Assembly (NCBI RefSeq): GCF_002001045.1
Contig: NZ_MUNR01000003.1
Location: 24,826 to 88,825 of the forward strand
DNA length: 64,000 nt
Direction of reading: 5' to 3'
From: Rhodanobacter sp. C01
Lineage (GTDB): Bacteria > Pseudomonadota > Gammaproteobacteria > Xanthomonadales > Rhodanobacteraceae
Part shown: piece after piece, positions 40,037 to 50,900 of the stretch
Layout of the letters: each line of letters opens with the position of its first letter
Numbering within the stretch: position 1 is the first letter of the stretch
Program-made: the position numbers and the translations under genes
The notes under the pieces: generated by a model
The model's input: the letters and a program-made list of their open reading frames with translations, nothing else
What the model was told of the DNA's origin: nothing
Database searches by the model: none

Positions 40037-40038
40037 CT

Positions 40039-40668
40039 ATGCGAGCCATGACCATCCAGATCACCCAGCGTCAATTGAACGTCCTCGCTTTCATCCGCGC
40101 CCGGATTGAGCGGGACGGACAGGCGCCCACGCTTGAAGAAATCGGCGACGCACTGAGCATCGGCAACGTCAGTGCGGTGCTCAAACACGTCCGTTCGCTC
40201 GAAGCGAAAGGTCGGCTGACGATCGAACCCAGCCATGCCCGCGGTATCCGACTGGTGCGCGAATCCGATCCCTTGGATGCCGACACGCTGGAACTGCCGC
40301 TGATCGGTCGCATCGCGGCCGGCGAGCCCCTGTTTTCGGAGTCACGGGTCGATCGCAGCCTGCGTGTGTCCCGTTCGCTGTTTCGGTTGCGACCGGACTA
40401 CCTGGTGAAGGTGGTGGGCGATTCGATGCGCGACGAAGGCATCCTTGACGGTGATCTGGTTGCAGTGCACGCCACGCCGGTGGCCCGTCATGGCCAAGTG
40501 GTCGCCGCGCGTGTGGATGGCGACCGTTTCACGATCAAGCGGCTGCACTGGAAGGGCGATGTGATCCGGTTGATGCCGAACAGTCCGGGCTTCAAACCCA
40601 TTGACGTGGATCCCACCGAAGACTTCGCCATCGAAGGATTGTTTGCGGGCTTGCTGCGGGGTAGCTGA
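40039..40668 (+). CDS. lexA2: LexA repressor paralogue of the imu cassette
   Basis: 209 residues. N-terminal winged helix (ITQRQLNVLAFIRARIERDGQAPTLEEIGDALSIGNVSAVLKHVRSLEAKG), cleavage bond A94-G95 (GRIAAGEPL), catalytic Ser129 (VVGDSMRDEGILDGDL) and Lys167 (FTIKRLHW), so RecA-stimulated self-cleavage should be intact. The start is ATG 40039; ATG 40048 is an alternative. No other lexA is seen near recA in this window. Its stop overlaps the imuA start (TGATG). Confidence 0.92.
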   Translation: MRAMTIQITQRQLNVLAFIRARIERDGQAPTLEEIGDALSIGNVSAVLKHVRSLEAKGRLTIEPSHARGIRLVRESDPLDADTLELPLIGRIAAGEPLFSESRVDRSLRVSRSLFRLRPDYLVKVVGDSMRDEGILDGDLVAVHATPVARHGQVVAARVDGDRFTIKRLHWKGDVIRLMPNSPGFKPIDVDPTEDFAIEGLFAGLLRGS

Positions 40669-41291
40669 TGAACGCCGTGGTCCCACTCTCTACGTTGCTC
40701 GATGCTCGTCAGGTCTGGCGTGGTCGTGCTCACGAGGTATCAGTCGGCGATCAGCCCACCGGTTGGTGTGCACTTGATGCAGTGTTGCCTGCAGGCGGGT
40801 GGCCCGAGGCTTCGTTGTCGGAAATCTTGTTGCCTGTCGATGGGGTAGGTGAGCTTCGTCTCGTGCTGCCCACGCTTGCAAGGTTGACCCAAGGTCAGCG
40901 CAACGTCGTGATCGTGTCACCCCCGTATGCACCGTGTGTCGCTGGCTGGCGTCAGCACGGCGTCGACATGCGCCGTGTGGAATTCGTAGATGCCGGCGAG
41001 AAGGATGTGCTCTGGGCCACTGAGCAGTGCTTGCGATCGGGAAGCTGCGCCGCGGTGCTGGCATGGCCGCATCACGCTGACGATCGTGCTTTGCGGCGCC
41101 TGCAGGTGGCTGCGGTCACCGGGCAGGCGCTTGCATTCGTGTTCCGTGATCGCTCCCACCTGTCCAACGCATCGCCGGCCGCGCTGCGTTTGGAACTGGA
41201 AGCACCGCCGCGCCCGCAGATCTGGGTGCGCAAATGCCGAGGCGGGGCCGTACCTGCCCAGGCCATCCCCATGCCGCGCTCTGTCCATTGA
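40668..41291 (+). CDS. imuA: Translesion DNA synthesis-associated protein ImuA
   Basis: 207 residues; the start overlaps the lexA2 stop. A RecA-like but shortened protein: opening TGWCALDAVLPAGGWPEASLSEILLP (like the RecA/SulA-type N-terminal core), VVIVSPPYAPCVAGWRQHGVDMRRV, AAVLAWPHHADDRALRRLQVAA and WVRKCRGG. No Walker A GKT is visible, as in the ImuA of proteobacteria. ImuA works with ImuB and DnaE2 in SOS mutagenesis. The imuB start is 12 bases after its stop. Confidence 0.9.
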   Translation: MNAVVPLSTLLDARQVWRGRAHEVSVGDQPTGWCALDAVLPAGGWPEASLSEILLPVDGVGELRLVLPTLARLTQGQRNVVIVSPPYAPCVAGWRQHGVDMRRVEFVDAGEKDVLWATEQCLRSGSCAAVLAWPHHADDRALRRLQVAAVTGQALAFVFRDRSHLSNASPAALRLELEAPPRPQIWVRKCRGGAVPAQAIPMPRSVH

Positions 41292-41303
41292 TGGCGGCTA
41301 GAC

Positions 41304-42707
41304 ATGCTTTGGACCTGCATCTACCTGCCAAGTCTTGCGCTGGACGGAATTATCCGACGCCGTCCTACGGAGGGGCCGTTGGTACTCGTCGACGGGCCGG
41401 TCAACGCGCGCACGATTGTTTCGGCCAATGAAACCGCCCGAGCAGCAGGCTTGCACGTTGGGCAACGACTGAGCGCCGCGCAGGCGCTGTTGTCGCAGTT
41501 CGAAGTGATCCCCTATGACCGCGATTCGGTAGGGCGGTGGCACAAGTTTCTGGCCGCTGTGGCTTACCGTTACAGCTCCGAGGTCAGCCTGCTGCCGCAT
41601 GCGATCGTGCTGGAGGTCAGCAAAAGCATGGGCTTGTTCGGGCCGTGGCCACGGCTTGAATCCATGCTAAGGGCGGACTTCACCGACCTAGGATTCCGTC
41701 ATCGCATGGCGGCCGCGCCGACGGCTCACGCCGCGTATGTGCTGACGATGGTGTCCGATGGGCAAGCGGTGCTGTCATCGGGCACGCTGCGCAACGCCCT
41801 GCAACGTGTGCCGATTGCGAAGAGCCGATTACCCGCGAATGCCATCGCCGCGCTGCCATGCATGGGTATCCGCACCTTGGGTCAAGTGCTGGCGTTGCCG
41901 CGCGATGGACTGCGTCGACGCTTCGGCGCGGAACTGTTGGCGTCACTGGACCGCCTGACCGGCGACCTACCGTCCGGCCTGGCGTTGTATCGGCCGCCGG
42001 ACACGTTCGATCTGCGCATCGAGTTGCTCCACGAGGTCGAGAACCAATCGGCGCTGATCTTCCCGGTGCGGCGCATGGTGGATGACTTGGCTGCGTACCT
42101 AGCTGGTCGCGATGGCGGGGTGCAGCGCTTCCTGCTGCGCCTGGAGCATCGCGAAGGTCGCTTCACCGATATGCCCGTGGGCTTGCTGGCCTCGGAGCGC
42201 GACGGTGCTCTGTTGTTCGAGTTCGCACGGGGCCGACTGGAACACCTGACGCTACCTGAGCCGGTGCTAGCGCTCCGCCTGATCGCCCGCGATCTGCCGG
42301 CGTTCGTGCCCGCGGGACGTGATCTGTTCGACGAGCGGCCGGCGAATGCGTTGCCCATCGAGCAGGTGCGCGAACGACTGCGCGCGCGGCTGGGGGATGG
42401 CGCGGTTTATCGACTGGGCAGCACACAGGACCCCCGGCCTGAGCGTGCACAGCGCGAGGCTACGCACGATGAAGTCCCGATCGAGCCGCACCCACGCCCC
42501 ACATGGCTGCTTCCACGTCCCATTCCCTTGCGTGGCGGCAACCCGATCATCCTGGCCGGTCCTGAGCGTCTGGAAACTGGCTGGTGGGATGGGGGTGAAG
42601 TCTGCCGCGATTACTACGTCATCGAGACCTCGCTGGGGCAGGAAGCCTGGGCGTTCTGCGCGCCCGACGAACAAACCGGCTGGATGATCCACGGATGGTT
42701 CGCATGA
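41304..42707 (+). CDS. imuB: Y-family polymerase-like protein ImuB
   Basis: 467 residues. Polymerase Y-like palm and fingers ([71 protein letters not shown]) but without the acidic catalytic carboxylates normally at the start of the palm (YLPSLAL in place of D-x-D), so it should be inactive as polymerase. A little-finger region with a helix-hairpin-helix ([26 protein letters not shown]) follows. It serves as a clamp-binding scaffold for DnaE2. Its stop overlaps the dnaE2 start (ATGA). Confidence 0.92.
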   Translation: MLWTCIYLPSLALDGIIRRRPTEGPLVLVDGPVNARTIVSANETARAAGLHVGQRLSAAQALLSQFEVIPYDRDSVGRWHKFLAAVAYRYSSEVSLLPHAIVLEVSKSMGLFGPWPRLESMLRADFTDLGFRHRMAAAPTAHAAYVLTMVSDGQAVLSSGTLRNALQRVPIAKSRLPANAIAALPCMGIRTLGQVLALPRDGLRRRFGAELLASLDRLTGDLPSGLALYRPPDTFDLRIELLHEVENQSALIFPVRRMVDDLAAYLAGRDGGVQRFLLRLEHREGRFTDMPVGLLASERDGALLFEFARGRLEHLTLPEPVLALRLIARDLPAFVPAGRDLFDERPANALPIEQVRERLRARLGDGAVYRLGSTQDPRPERAQREATHDEVPIEPHPRPTWLLPRPIPLRGGNPIILAGPERLETGWWDGGEVCRDYYVIETSLGQEAWAFCAPDEQTGWMIHGWFA

Positions 42708-45700
42708 CGGCCTACGCGGAACTCCACTGCCTGTCGAGCTTCTCGTTCGGCTGCGGCGCATCCAGTGCACGCGAACTGTTCGAGCGTACGAAGACGTGTG
42801 GCTATGCCGCCCTGGCGATCACCGACGAGTGTTCACTCGCCGGCATCGTTCGCGCGCTGGAAGCCTCGCGTAATACAGGCGTGCCGTTGATCGTCGGTTC
42901 GGAGATCCAGCTCGACGACGGCCCGAAGATCGTCGTGCTGTGCGAAACCAAGGAAGGCTACACGTCGCTGTGCGGTCTCATCACCATGGGGCGGCGCGCC
43001 TCCGAGAAGGGCACCTATCGCCTGACCCGTGTCGACGTGGCCAGCGGCCTGCCGGGCACGTTGGTCCTGTGGGCGCCTGACTTGGTCGTCGACATGGACC
43101 ACGGTCGCTGGGTGCGACAGACGTTCGGCGATCGCGCGTGGCTGGCCGTGGAGCTGCATCGTGGACCGAACGACGCGCGGCGCGTACGTGAACTGGAAGC
43201 GATCGGCCGCGAGGTCGGCTTGCCGCTGGTGGCGGCGGGCGACGTACACATGCACGTCCGGCGACGGCTGGCCTTGCAGCACACACTCACGGCGATCCGG
43301 CATCGCTTGCCGATTGCCGAAGCGGGCGGATTGATCGCACGCAATGGCGAACGACATCTGCGTCGCCGGCATGTACTCGCCAAGCTCTACCCCGAGGCCT
43401 TGCTCGAAGAGAGTGCCCGGATCGCCGCACGATGCACCTTCACGCTCGACGAACTGCGCTACCGCTATCCGGCGGAACTCGTCCCGGAGGGCCATACCCC
43501 CACCAGCTGGTTGCGCCAGCTGGTGGGGGAGGGTGCGCGATGGCGCTGGCCGGAAGGCGTGTCAGAGAAGGTGAACAAGCAGTTAGAGCACGAACTGGGG
43601 TTGATCGAGTCGCTGGGCTACGAGCCCTATTTCCTCACCGTGCACGACATTGTGCGTTTCGCACGTAGCCAGGGAATTCTTTGCCAAGGTCGAGGCTCGG
43701 CGGCGAACTCATCGGTTTGCTTCGCGCTCGGCGTGACTGAGGTCGACCCGATGAAGATGAGCCTGCTGGTCGAGCGGTTCATCTCCAAGGAGCGCAACGA
43801 GCCACCGGACATCGACATCGACTTCGAGCACGAACGTCGCGAGGAGGTCATCCAGTACATCTATCGGAAATACGGGCGGGAACGAGCTGCTCTGGCGGCG
43901 ACCGTCATCTGCTACCGCGGCAAGAGCGCGGTACGTGACGTGGCCAAGGCCATGGGGCTGCCGCTGGATCAGGTCGATAAGTTGAGCCAGGTGTTCGCGT
44001 GGTGGGACGGCGATGAGTCACTCGATGAGCGGTTGCGCGAACGTGGATTCGATCCTGAAAGCGCGGTTATCCGACGGATCATCAAGCTCACGGCCGAGAT
44101 TCTGGACATGCCGCGTCACCTGTCGCAGCACGTCGGCGGTTTCGTGATCTCCGATGCGCCATTGAGCGAACTGGTGCCGGTGGAGAACGCCGCCATGCCC
44201 GATCGCACGATTATCGAGTGGGACAAGGATGACCTCGACACCATGAATCTGTTGAAGGTCGATTGTCTGGCACTGGGCATGCTTACGTGCGTGCAGAAAT
44301 GCCTGAACATGCTGCGCGACCAACGCGGACAGGATTACTCGATGGCCACATTGCCACCCGAAGATCCCGACACCTACGCGATGATCCAGCGGGCGGACAC
44401 GATCGGCGTTTTTCAAATCGAGTCGCGCGCGCAGATGGCCATGCTGCCGCGCCACCGGCCGGAGAACTTCTTCGATCTGGTGGTGCAAGTCGCGATCGTT
44501 CGACCTGGCCCCATCCAGGGCGATATGGTGCACCCGTATCTGCGGAGACGGCGCGGCGAGGAACCCGTCAACTACCCATCGGAAGAGTTGAAGGAAGTGT
44601 TCGAGCGCACGCTGGGTGTGCCGCTCTTTCAAGAACAGGTGATGAAGCTGGCCATGATCGCGGCAGGCTACACGGCCGGGGAGGCGGATGGACTCAGACG
44701 CGACATGGCTGCCTGGAAGCGGCGTGGCGGTTTGGAGAAACATCGCGAACGCATCTTGATCGGCATGACCGATCGCGGTTACACGACCGCCTTTGCCGAG
44801 AAGCTGTTCGAACAGATCAAGGGCTTCGGATCCTATGGTTTCCCAGAATCACACGCCGCCAGTTTCGCGGGCATCGTCTATGCGAGCTGTTGGCTGAAAT
44901 GTCACGAGCCGGCGGCCTTTACCTGCGCACTGCTGAACAGTCAGCCCATGGGCTTCTATGCACCGAGCCAGATCGTGCAAGACGCCCGGCGCCATGACAT
45001 CGACGTCTTCCCTATCGAAGTGCGAGCGAGCGATTGGGACAACACACTGGTCACACAGCACGATGGACCGCCCGCTATCCAGCTTGGTTTGCGCCAGGTG
45101 CGTGGGTTCAGTGAAGAAGCCGCACGGCGGATCATGGCAGCCCGCGCAAAGCAGCCATTTGCCGACATCGCGGATCTCTGCGCGCGTGCGGCCGTAGACA
45201 AGCGTCATCAGGACTTACTGGCACAGGCCAGCGCCTTGCGGGGTCTGTCGCGGCACCGGCACCACGCGCACTGGGAGATCGCGGGGGTGGAAAAGCAACT
45301 GCCGCTCTTCGGTAACGTCAGTCCGGTGGAGATCGAGGTGGCGTTGCCGACCCCGACGCAGGCCGAGGACACGCTAGCGGACTACGCGCGAACCGGGCTG
45401 ACGTTGGGCGTGCACCCCATAGCGCAGATCAGAGATCGGTTGCGCGCGGCTCGGTGCACCGACTCACGAACACTGCGGAAGCGCCCTCACAACAGCTATG
45501 CGCGCGTTGCGGGTGTCGTCACGATGCGCCAGCGACCACAGACGGCCAGTGGGGTCACGTTCCTGACGATGGAAGATGAACACGGCATGGTCAACGTCGT
45601 CGTCTGGCGCGATGTCGCCGAAACCCACCGGCGCGTGTTGTTGGAATCGGAACTGCTGGGAATCGACGGGCGTTGGGAGACGGTCGATGGCGTATGTCAT

Positions 45701-45775
45701 TTGATTGCCAGTCGCCTGCTCGACATGAGCGAGCTGCTCGGAGGGCTGGACGTGCGGTCGCGTGACTTTCATTGA
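42704..45775 (+). CDS. dnaE2: Error-prone DNA polymerase DnaE2 (ImuC)
   Basis: 1023 residues from ATG 42704, overlapping the imuB stop. C-family polymerase: PHP domain opening [17 protein letters not shown], palm active site with [24 protein letters not shown] (two catalytic Asp), [31 protein letters not shown], helix-hairpin-helix, then an OB fold ([19 protein letters not shown]). It carries out mutagenic translesion synthesis after DNA damage. The length agrees with the family. End of the lexA2-imuA-imuB-dnaE2 operon. Confidence 0.95.
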   Translation: MTAYAELHCLSSFSFGCGASSARELFERTKTCGYAALAITDECSLAGIVRALEASRNTGVPLIVGSEIQLDDGPKIVVLCETKEGYTSLCGLITMGRRASEKGTYRLTRVDVASGLPGTLVLWAPDLVVDMDHGRWVRQTFGDRAWLAVELHRGPNDARRVRELEAIGREVGLPLVAAGDVHMHVRRRLALQHTLTAIRHRLPIAEAGGLIARNGERHLRRRHVLAKLYPEALLEESARIAARCTFTLDELRYRYPAELVPEGHTPTSWLRQLVGEGARWRWPEGVSEKVNKQLEHELGLIESLGYEPYFLTVHDIVRFARSQGILCQGRGSAANSSVCFALGVTEVDPMKMSLLVERFISKERNEPPDIDIDFEHERREEVIQYIYRKYGRERAALAATVICYRGKSAVRDVAKAMGLPLDQVDKLSQVFAWWDGDESLDERLRERGFDPESAVIRRIIKLTAEILDMPRHLSQHVGGFVISDAPLSELVPVENAAMPDRTIIEWDKDDLDTMNLLKVDCLALGMLTCVQKCLNMLRDQRGQDYSMATLPPEDPDTYAMIQRADTIGVFQIESRAQMAMLPRHRPENFFDLVVQVAIVRPGPIQGDMVHPYLRRRRGEEPVNYPSEELKEVFERTLGVPLFQEQVMKLAMIAAGYTAGEADGLRRDMAAWKRRGGLEKHRERILIGMTDRGYTTAFAEKLFEQIKGFGSYGFPESHAASFAGIVYASCWLKCHEPAAFTCALLNSQPMGFYAPSQIVQDARRHDIDVFPIEVRASDWDNTLVTQHDGPPAIQLGLRQVRGFSEEAARRIMAARAKQPFADIADLCARAAVDKRHQDLLAQASALRGLSRHRHHAHWEIAGVEKQLPLFGNVSPVEIEVALPTPTQAEDTLADYARTGLTLGVHPIAQIRDRLRAARCTDSRTLRKRPHNSYARVAGVVTMRQRPQTASGVTFLTMEDEHGMVNVVVWRDVAETHRRVLLESELLGIDGRWETVDGVCHLIASRLLDMSELLGGLDVRSRDFH

Positions 45776-46141
45776 GATATCGCTGGCATTGCGGTTGATG
45801 ACTGAAATGAACAATACGCCGCAGTTGCGCAAAACGCTGAATGCGATCAGCTGAACCGAACGTCTGTGATCAGCTCGTCGGCACACCGATCATTTTCAAG
45901 CCCAACGACCGCAACCGCCAGAAGCTGGCATTGGCTAAGCGCTTAAGCCCCTCCCAATTCCGGAAATCTTCCTTAAGCAGGGACTGCTGCAGGCAGCAAA
46001 GGCGTTAGGAGCGCGCCACAGGCCAACCAGAATCACGTATCGTTGGGGGAACGAAGGAATGCCTTCTCAGGCAGACCGACTGGCGCTAGGTACTTGCTCC
46101 GTCGATTCCTTGTCCGTGGCAAGTAGCAGGGATGACCTCAG
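45776..46141. other. Intergenic junction before the nitrilase-SMC pair
   Basis: 366 bases without a supported gene. A short frame after dnaE2 (MTEMNNTPQLRKTLNAIS) has no support. No terminal repeats or terminators are obvious. It likely marks the junction between the mutagenesis cassette and the defence block and contains the promoter of the next operon. Confidence 0.5.
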
Positions 46142-47902
46142 ATGCTAATAAAGAGTGTTGCTGAGAAACTGCACGAGCATGGACTCGCGCCGCCTGACTT
46201 GGAGTTCTTGCGACCAAACGAGCATCGGTACACCGCGCTTTTAATGCAGCCCTGCAGCCCCATACTCGCGAACGGCCAACGGATCGGCCCTGCCGATGTC
46301 GCGGCGGCCGCAGCAAAAGGAAGGCGCTTTCTAGAGCTTGCATGCGAAGAACACGGACATCTCGCAATCACGCCGGAATACTACTTTCCGTGGAGCGCGC
46401 TAAAGGAAGCGATCACAGATGGCGTCACCCCGCCTTTGGATGCGCTATGGGTGATCGGTAGTGAAAGCACCACACAGGACGAGCTTGAGCGGTTCAAACA
46501 GGAGATTGCTGAGCATTGCCTGGTACTGCATGAGCCGTGGGAGAACTTGGCACAAGACCGCACGCTTCTCGATCCCGTCACTTTGCTATTTCACACGAAG
46601 AAGCAAGATCAAACCCTACAGCTGGTGGCACTCATTCAATTCAAGACGTACCCATCAAGGGACGACTTTTTCTTCGAGGAATCGCTGCTTCGCAAAGGCA
46701 CGCAGATCTACAAATTTGCAGGCACCTCAGGCCACTTATTTGCCGCAACCATTATCTGTTCGGATGCGCTCGATATCGAGCCAGTGCTAGGCCAGCTCAA
46801 CTATCAATCGACGCTTATACACATTCAACTCAACCCCAGTCCCACGCACCGTCTCTATCGGCAGTACCGAACAAAGACCTTCCAGACGGACGCGGATGCA
46901 ACGAACTGCCACATCGTTTGCCTGAATTGGGCGCACTTGGTCGAGGAGGTCGATGCCGAGGGAGGCAAGCCGAAGCCTTGGAACAACATTTCGGCATCCA
47001 CTTGGTACTGCCCCAAAAATAAGTGTTCATCAGCAGACCAGATCGTCAGACCAAATCACAATTTGGGTCTGTACTACACCTACATGGAAGAACGTCGTCA
47101 CGCCCTTCGCTTTCACAATGAAGAGGCGGTGTTCAAGCTTCTCGTTCCAAAGCTTATATGCGTGGCAGCAGCACAGATGGCTAACCACAATGGCCCGATC
47201 ATGGTAGGGCGCTATACGTGGAACACCGGAACCAAATCTTGGATGAGTGAAGAAAATCCGCCGAAAGATGGATTCAATGAATATTTGGTCAACCACCAAA
47301 ATGCCAAGATAGCCTTGGCAGGTGTTTTAGGGGCGAACGATCCTCTCGCAGTCGAGCGCGTTCTAGCGCTGAGCGCAGGAAAGATTTCGGCATCAGAGAC
47401 TTGGCACTCTCTCGAAAACATCGATTCCTGCATCCTTGAACAGGATGAGGTGGTTCGCCGTATCAGTGTCGTCCAAGACGATCAAGGCGATAATTTTCGA
47501 CACCTAAGAATCTCTGTTATTTCAGAAATTCACTATCTACTCAAAAATCACCCCGAATGGCCCAAGCAAGTTGCAGGCGTTGACGCTAACTCGACCGTGC
47601 AATGGTCGATGCAAGATCGGAACTTCAATGTCCGCACAGTCGACGAGAAGCCAACATTAATCGTCTATCTCGACGACACACACACACCCAAACAAATTAC
47701 CAACAGGGCGGACAAGCTCTATGAGCTCCTGCGCAAAGCGGGCAGCCGACACCAGAAGCGCCTGTGTATCGTTCGCCGGGAACATGGACAGATTCAGTTC
47801 GTACAGATTGAAGCCCTCACCCGCATCGACGAAGCAAATCTGGAAATGACCGATATTGCCGCAATTCACCCTTTGGACGACCCGGAGCCCGATCATGGCT
47901 AA
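46142..47902 (+). CDS. Nitrilase-fold (carbon-nitrogen hydrolase) protein coupled to an SMC ATPase
   Basis: 586 residues. Residues about 30-330 carry the nitrilase superfamily triad in order and with the right context: Glu79 (AITPEYYF), Lys168 (IQFKTYPSRDDFFFEESLLRKG, matching the K-x-x-P...E...G strand) and Cys206 (ATIICSDALDIE), followed by a TLIHIQLNPSP strand. It differs from housekeeping nitrilases by long insertions and by a C-terminal half (about 340-586) with no recognised domain. Its last eight bases overlap the start of the SMC ATPase gene, so the two are a functional unit. Role inferred: effector or sensor of a defence pair. Confidence 0.8.
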   Translation: MLIKSVAEKLHEHGLAPPDLEFLRPNEHRYTALLMQPCSPILANGQRIGPADVAAAAAKGRRFLELACEEHGHLAITPEYYFPWSALKEAITDGVTPPLDALWVIGSESTTQDELERFKQEIAEHCLVLHEPWENLAQDRTLLDPVTLLFHTKKQDQTLQLVALIQFKTYPSRDDFFFEESLLRKGTQIYKFAGTSGHLFAATIICSDALDIEPVLGQLNYQSTLIHIQLNPSPTHRLYRQYRTKTFQTDADATNCHIVCLNWAHLVEEVDAEGGKPKPWNNISASTWYCPKNKCSSADQIVRPNHNLGLYYTYMEERRHALRFHNEEAVFKLLVPKLICVAAAQMANHNGPIMVGRYTWNTGTKSWMSEENPPKDGFNEYLVNHQNAKIALAGVLGANDPLAVERVLALSAGKISASETWHSLENIDSCILEQDEVVRRISVVQDDQGDNFRHLRISVISEIHYLLKNHPEWPKQVAGVDANSTVQWSMQDRNFNVRTVDEKPTLIVYLDDTHTPKQITNRADKLYELLRKAGSRHQKRLCIVRREHGQIQFVQIEALTRIDEANLEMTDIAAIHPLDDPEPDHG

Positions 47903-50900
47903 CGTCGACACGATCCGCGAACGGGTGCGCAGCAAGCTGGCGCACGTTGTTGATCTAGGCAATGGAGTATTGCGTGGTGAACGCCGGTACTTCGACAAGA
48001 AATTCGCTAGTGCTTATGTCGACCTATCAGATGACATCATCGCGCGCTCACAAAATCTCTCAATCTTCCAGGAAGGCCTCCTAGGAAAGGACTTCTTCGA
48101 GGGAGATGGGGATCAGCGCTGGAATAGCTACCTATACTTCTGGGCAGGGCCTAATTCCAAAGCGCAGGCAGGCTTTTCAGAGGCCAAGTCGCGTATTGAA
48201 CGAGATCGGCATTTTGCCAGAAAATTCGTCTTGGCCGAGGACGATCTCCTGACTCGCATAGATGATCTTTCCGAGAGCCGCCCAAAGACTGTCATCAGCG
48301 ACGACGTTCGCACGAAATGGTCAGATCAGCTTCAACTGGCATCTCTTGGTTCCGTACTTGAGCAAAAACCTAGAGCGCAGATGATTCGGCTGATCGAAAG
48401 TGGAGACGCCTTCGTTGCGAGGGCGACTCCTCCCAAGGCGTCGGCCGAGTCGATTGATCCGCTCGGAGCCGGGGTCTTGCATAGCTTGCGGGTTGGCAAG
48501 TTCAGGGCGACGACCTGCGATTCTGAATTTTTTTTTGGCGACGTCAATTTGATCGTGGGTCAGAATGGCTCGGGCAAGACATCTTTGCTCGAACTGATCG
48601 AAGCGCTCTATTGCGGCCGCGTCAGTCGGGATCCTGCTGCTACGTTCAGCGGGCTACGGGCCAAGGTTCGGATGCCTGACGGTAAGATTGAAGACGTCAA
48701 GGGCTCAACAGCCACTGCGACGATCAAAGCGCGCAATCTCGCCTGGTACGGACGCTCAGACTTCCAGGCAAGTATGATTTCGGGAGGTTTTACCCGATTT
48801 AATTTTCTCGATACCGACGCTGCATTTCGACTTTCCAGCGAGAAAGATCCAGAGAAGATCAAAGACGACCTAAGTCGCCTTTTGGTAGGTCCTGAAACAT
48901 CGGCCCTCTGGGCCTACCTCACCAAGTTGCACGATGACGCTGTCGCCAACCTTCGATCCCTGGATGAGCGTCTCCCGTCATTGGTCAAACAAACTGAACT
49001 TCTTGGCACTGAGGTGAAGCGGCTACGAGAAGTGCCATCGCAGGCTACATCGCTCACCAAGACCTACCGCGCCAGCCTGAAGGCTCTCGGGGCGAAGTGG
49101 GAGCTTGGAGATTCGACTGCTCCCATTGACGGATTGGATCGCGCCCGTCTGGAAGGGCTGTCACGCGGATTCCGGCAGGCACTGGCGGTTCCCTCAATCA
49201 CCTCTCCAACTGCTAAGGCGCTTCGCGCAAGGCTCAAGGCGCTTGATACGGCCCTTGCGAGACTTCGTGATCTTCACCAGCGCCAAGGAGTGCTCAATGA
49301 AGATCTGGAATCAAGGCAATCAGAGGCCAATTCGTGCCGGGAGACAATCCAGTCACTCCAGCAGTGGAACCGGTACTGCGAGGCAGGTGCTCCTGGTCTC
49401 ATTGCTTCAATGAATCGCGTGACAGACCAGATCGACGCGATACAGTCCTCTCTTGGCGGCCTGACGGTTGATTCCATCCCTATGTTTCCTCCGGACTACG
49501 TCTCGTGCACTATCAGCGATGCACTGAGAGTTGCAGAGGAAAGTCTGTCCTCGGCTCAGGCGCAGGAGCAAAAGGGGGTAGAGAGCCTCAGCCAGCGTGA
49601 ACAGACGGGTCAATCCCTCCAGTCCTTGAAAAGCGAACTGCGCGCCATCGCGAGCGCTGTCATTCAACGAGCTGGTGACTCGGCTCATTGTCCTGTCTGC
49701 GGCACCTTTCATGATCATGATGAGTTGGTGCGGAAGATCGACGCACTTGACGCCAGCGAAGACCCCTCCGTTAACGAGGGATTGCGTCTCGCAATCCAGG
49801 AATTCCGGCAGCGCGCAATCCGCGATCGCAAGGTCATCGCAGCGATCAAGTCTTTAGGCAGGTATGCAGTTTCCAGCGGCGCGCCGGAGTCGGCGACAGT
49901 CACCCAACTTAGGGAACAGCTGTCGACCGCCCGCGACAAATTGAATGCTCTCGCCACCGAACAGGATCAGCTGCAGTCTGCAATTGAATCTCTCGATCAG
50001 CTTGGCCTAGATCTGGTTGGCTATGACAATAGCCACGTTGCTGCCGTGTCTCTACTTGGTCGGGATAAGGAGCCATTCGACGCGGATGACCTTAAGAAAT
50101 CTATCGAAGAGTGGGACGGCAAGCTGAAGGCTAAGATGCACTTGATCTCGACCTTGCAAGATTCCATGGCAGAAAACACGAGCCGCGCTTATTCCATCGT
50201 CGAAGGGCTTGGAATAGTCACACCTAAGACATCTACGCCAGATGGACTGGTCTCAGCAGTAGATCGGGCACGAACTCTCGTCGATGCTTCCATTAAGTTC
50301 ATAGAGGATGCGGCAAAGATCGATGTTCCCGACGACAAATCCTTTGACACGATACAATCGGCGATTGACGAGGCCATCGAAGCGCTCGATCGTGCTCAAC
50401 ACGCTGAAGCCAACGAAAGTAACGCTCGGGATGAACTGAGCAAAAGGTCACAGGAGTTGCAGCGAGTAGCCTTGCAAGTTGAGGACGCTACGTCAAAGCG
50501 GGAGCGCTTTGCCAAAGTAGAAGAGGTTCTTCGCGGCATCAGGAAAGACTATTCCTTGGAAGAGGCAACTCGCGACGCACTCAACTCCATTCGGAAGCAA
50601 GTGAGCTACGTCTTCGAGAGGATCCACACGCCGTCCGAGTACGATCTTGGGGACTTTCACGGCGATTCCATACTTGTCACGAGGGATGGCAAAGAACCGC
50701 GCAATGCCAATCAAGTCAGCACGGGTCAGCGCGCAGCCCTTGCGCTGTCAATCTTTCTTTCCCTTAACCAGAGTGCGGAGCGCGCGCCGCCGATCATGTT
50801 GATTGATGACCCGGTTGCGCACGTCGATGACCTAAATGTTTTGTCTTTCTTCGACTATCTCCGCGACCTGGCAGTAAGTGAACGCAAACAGATTTTCTTT

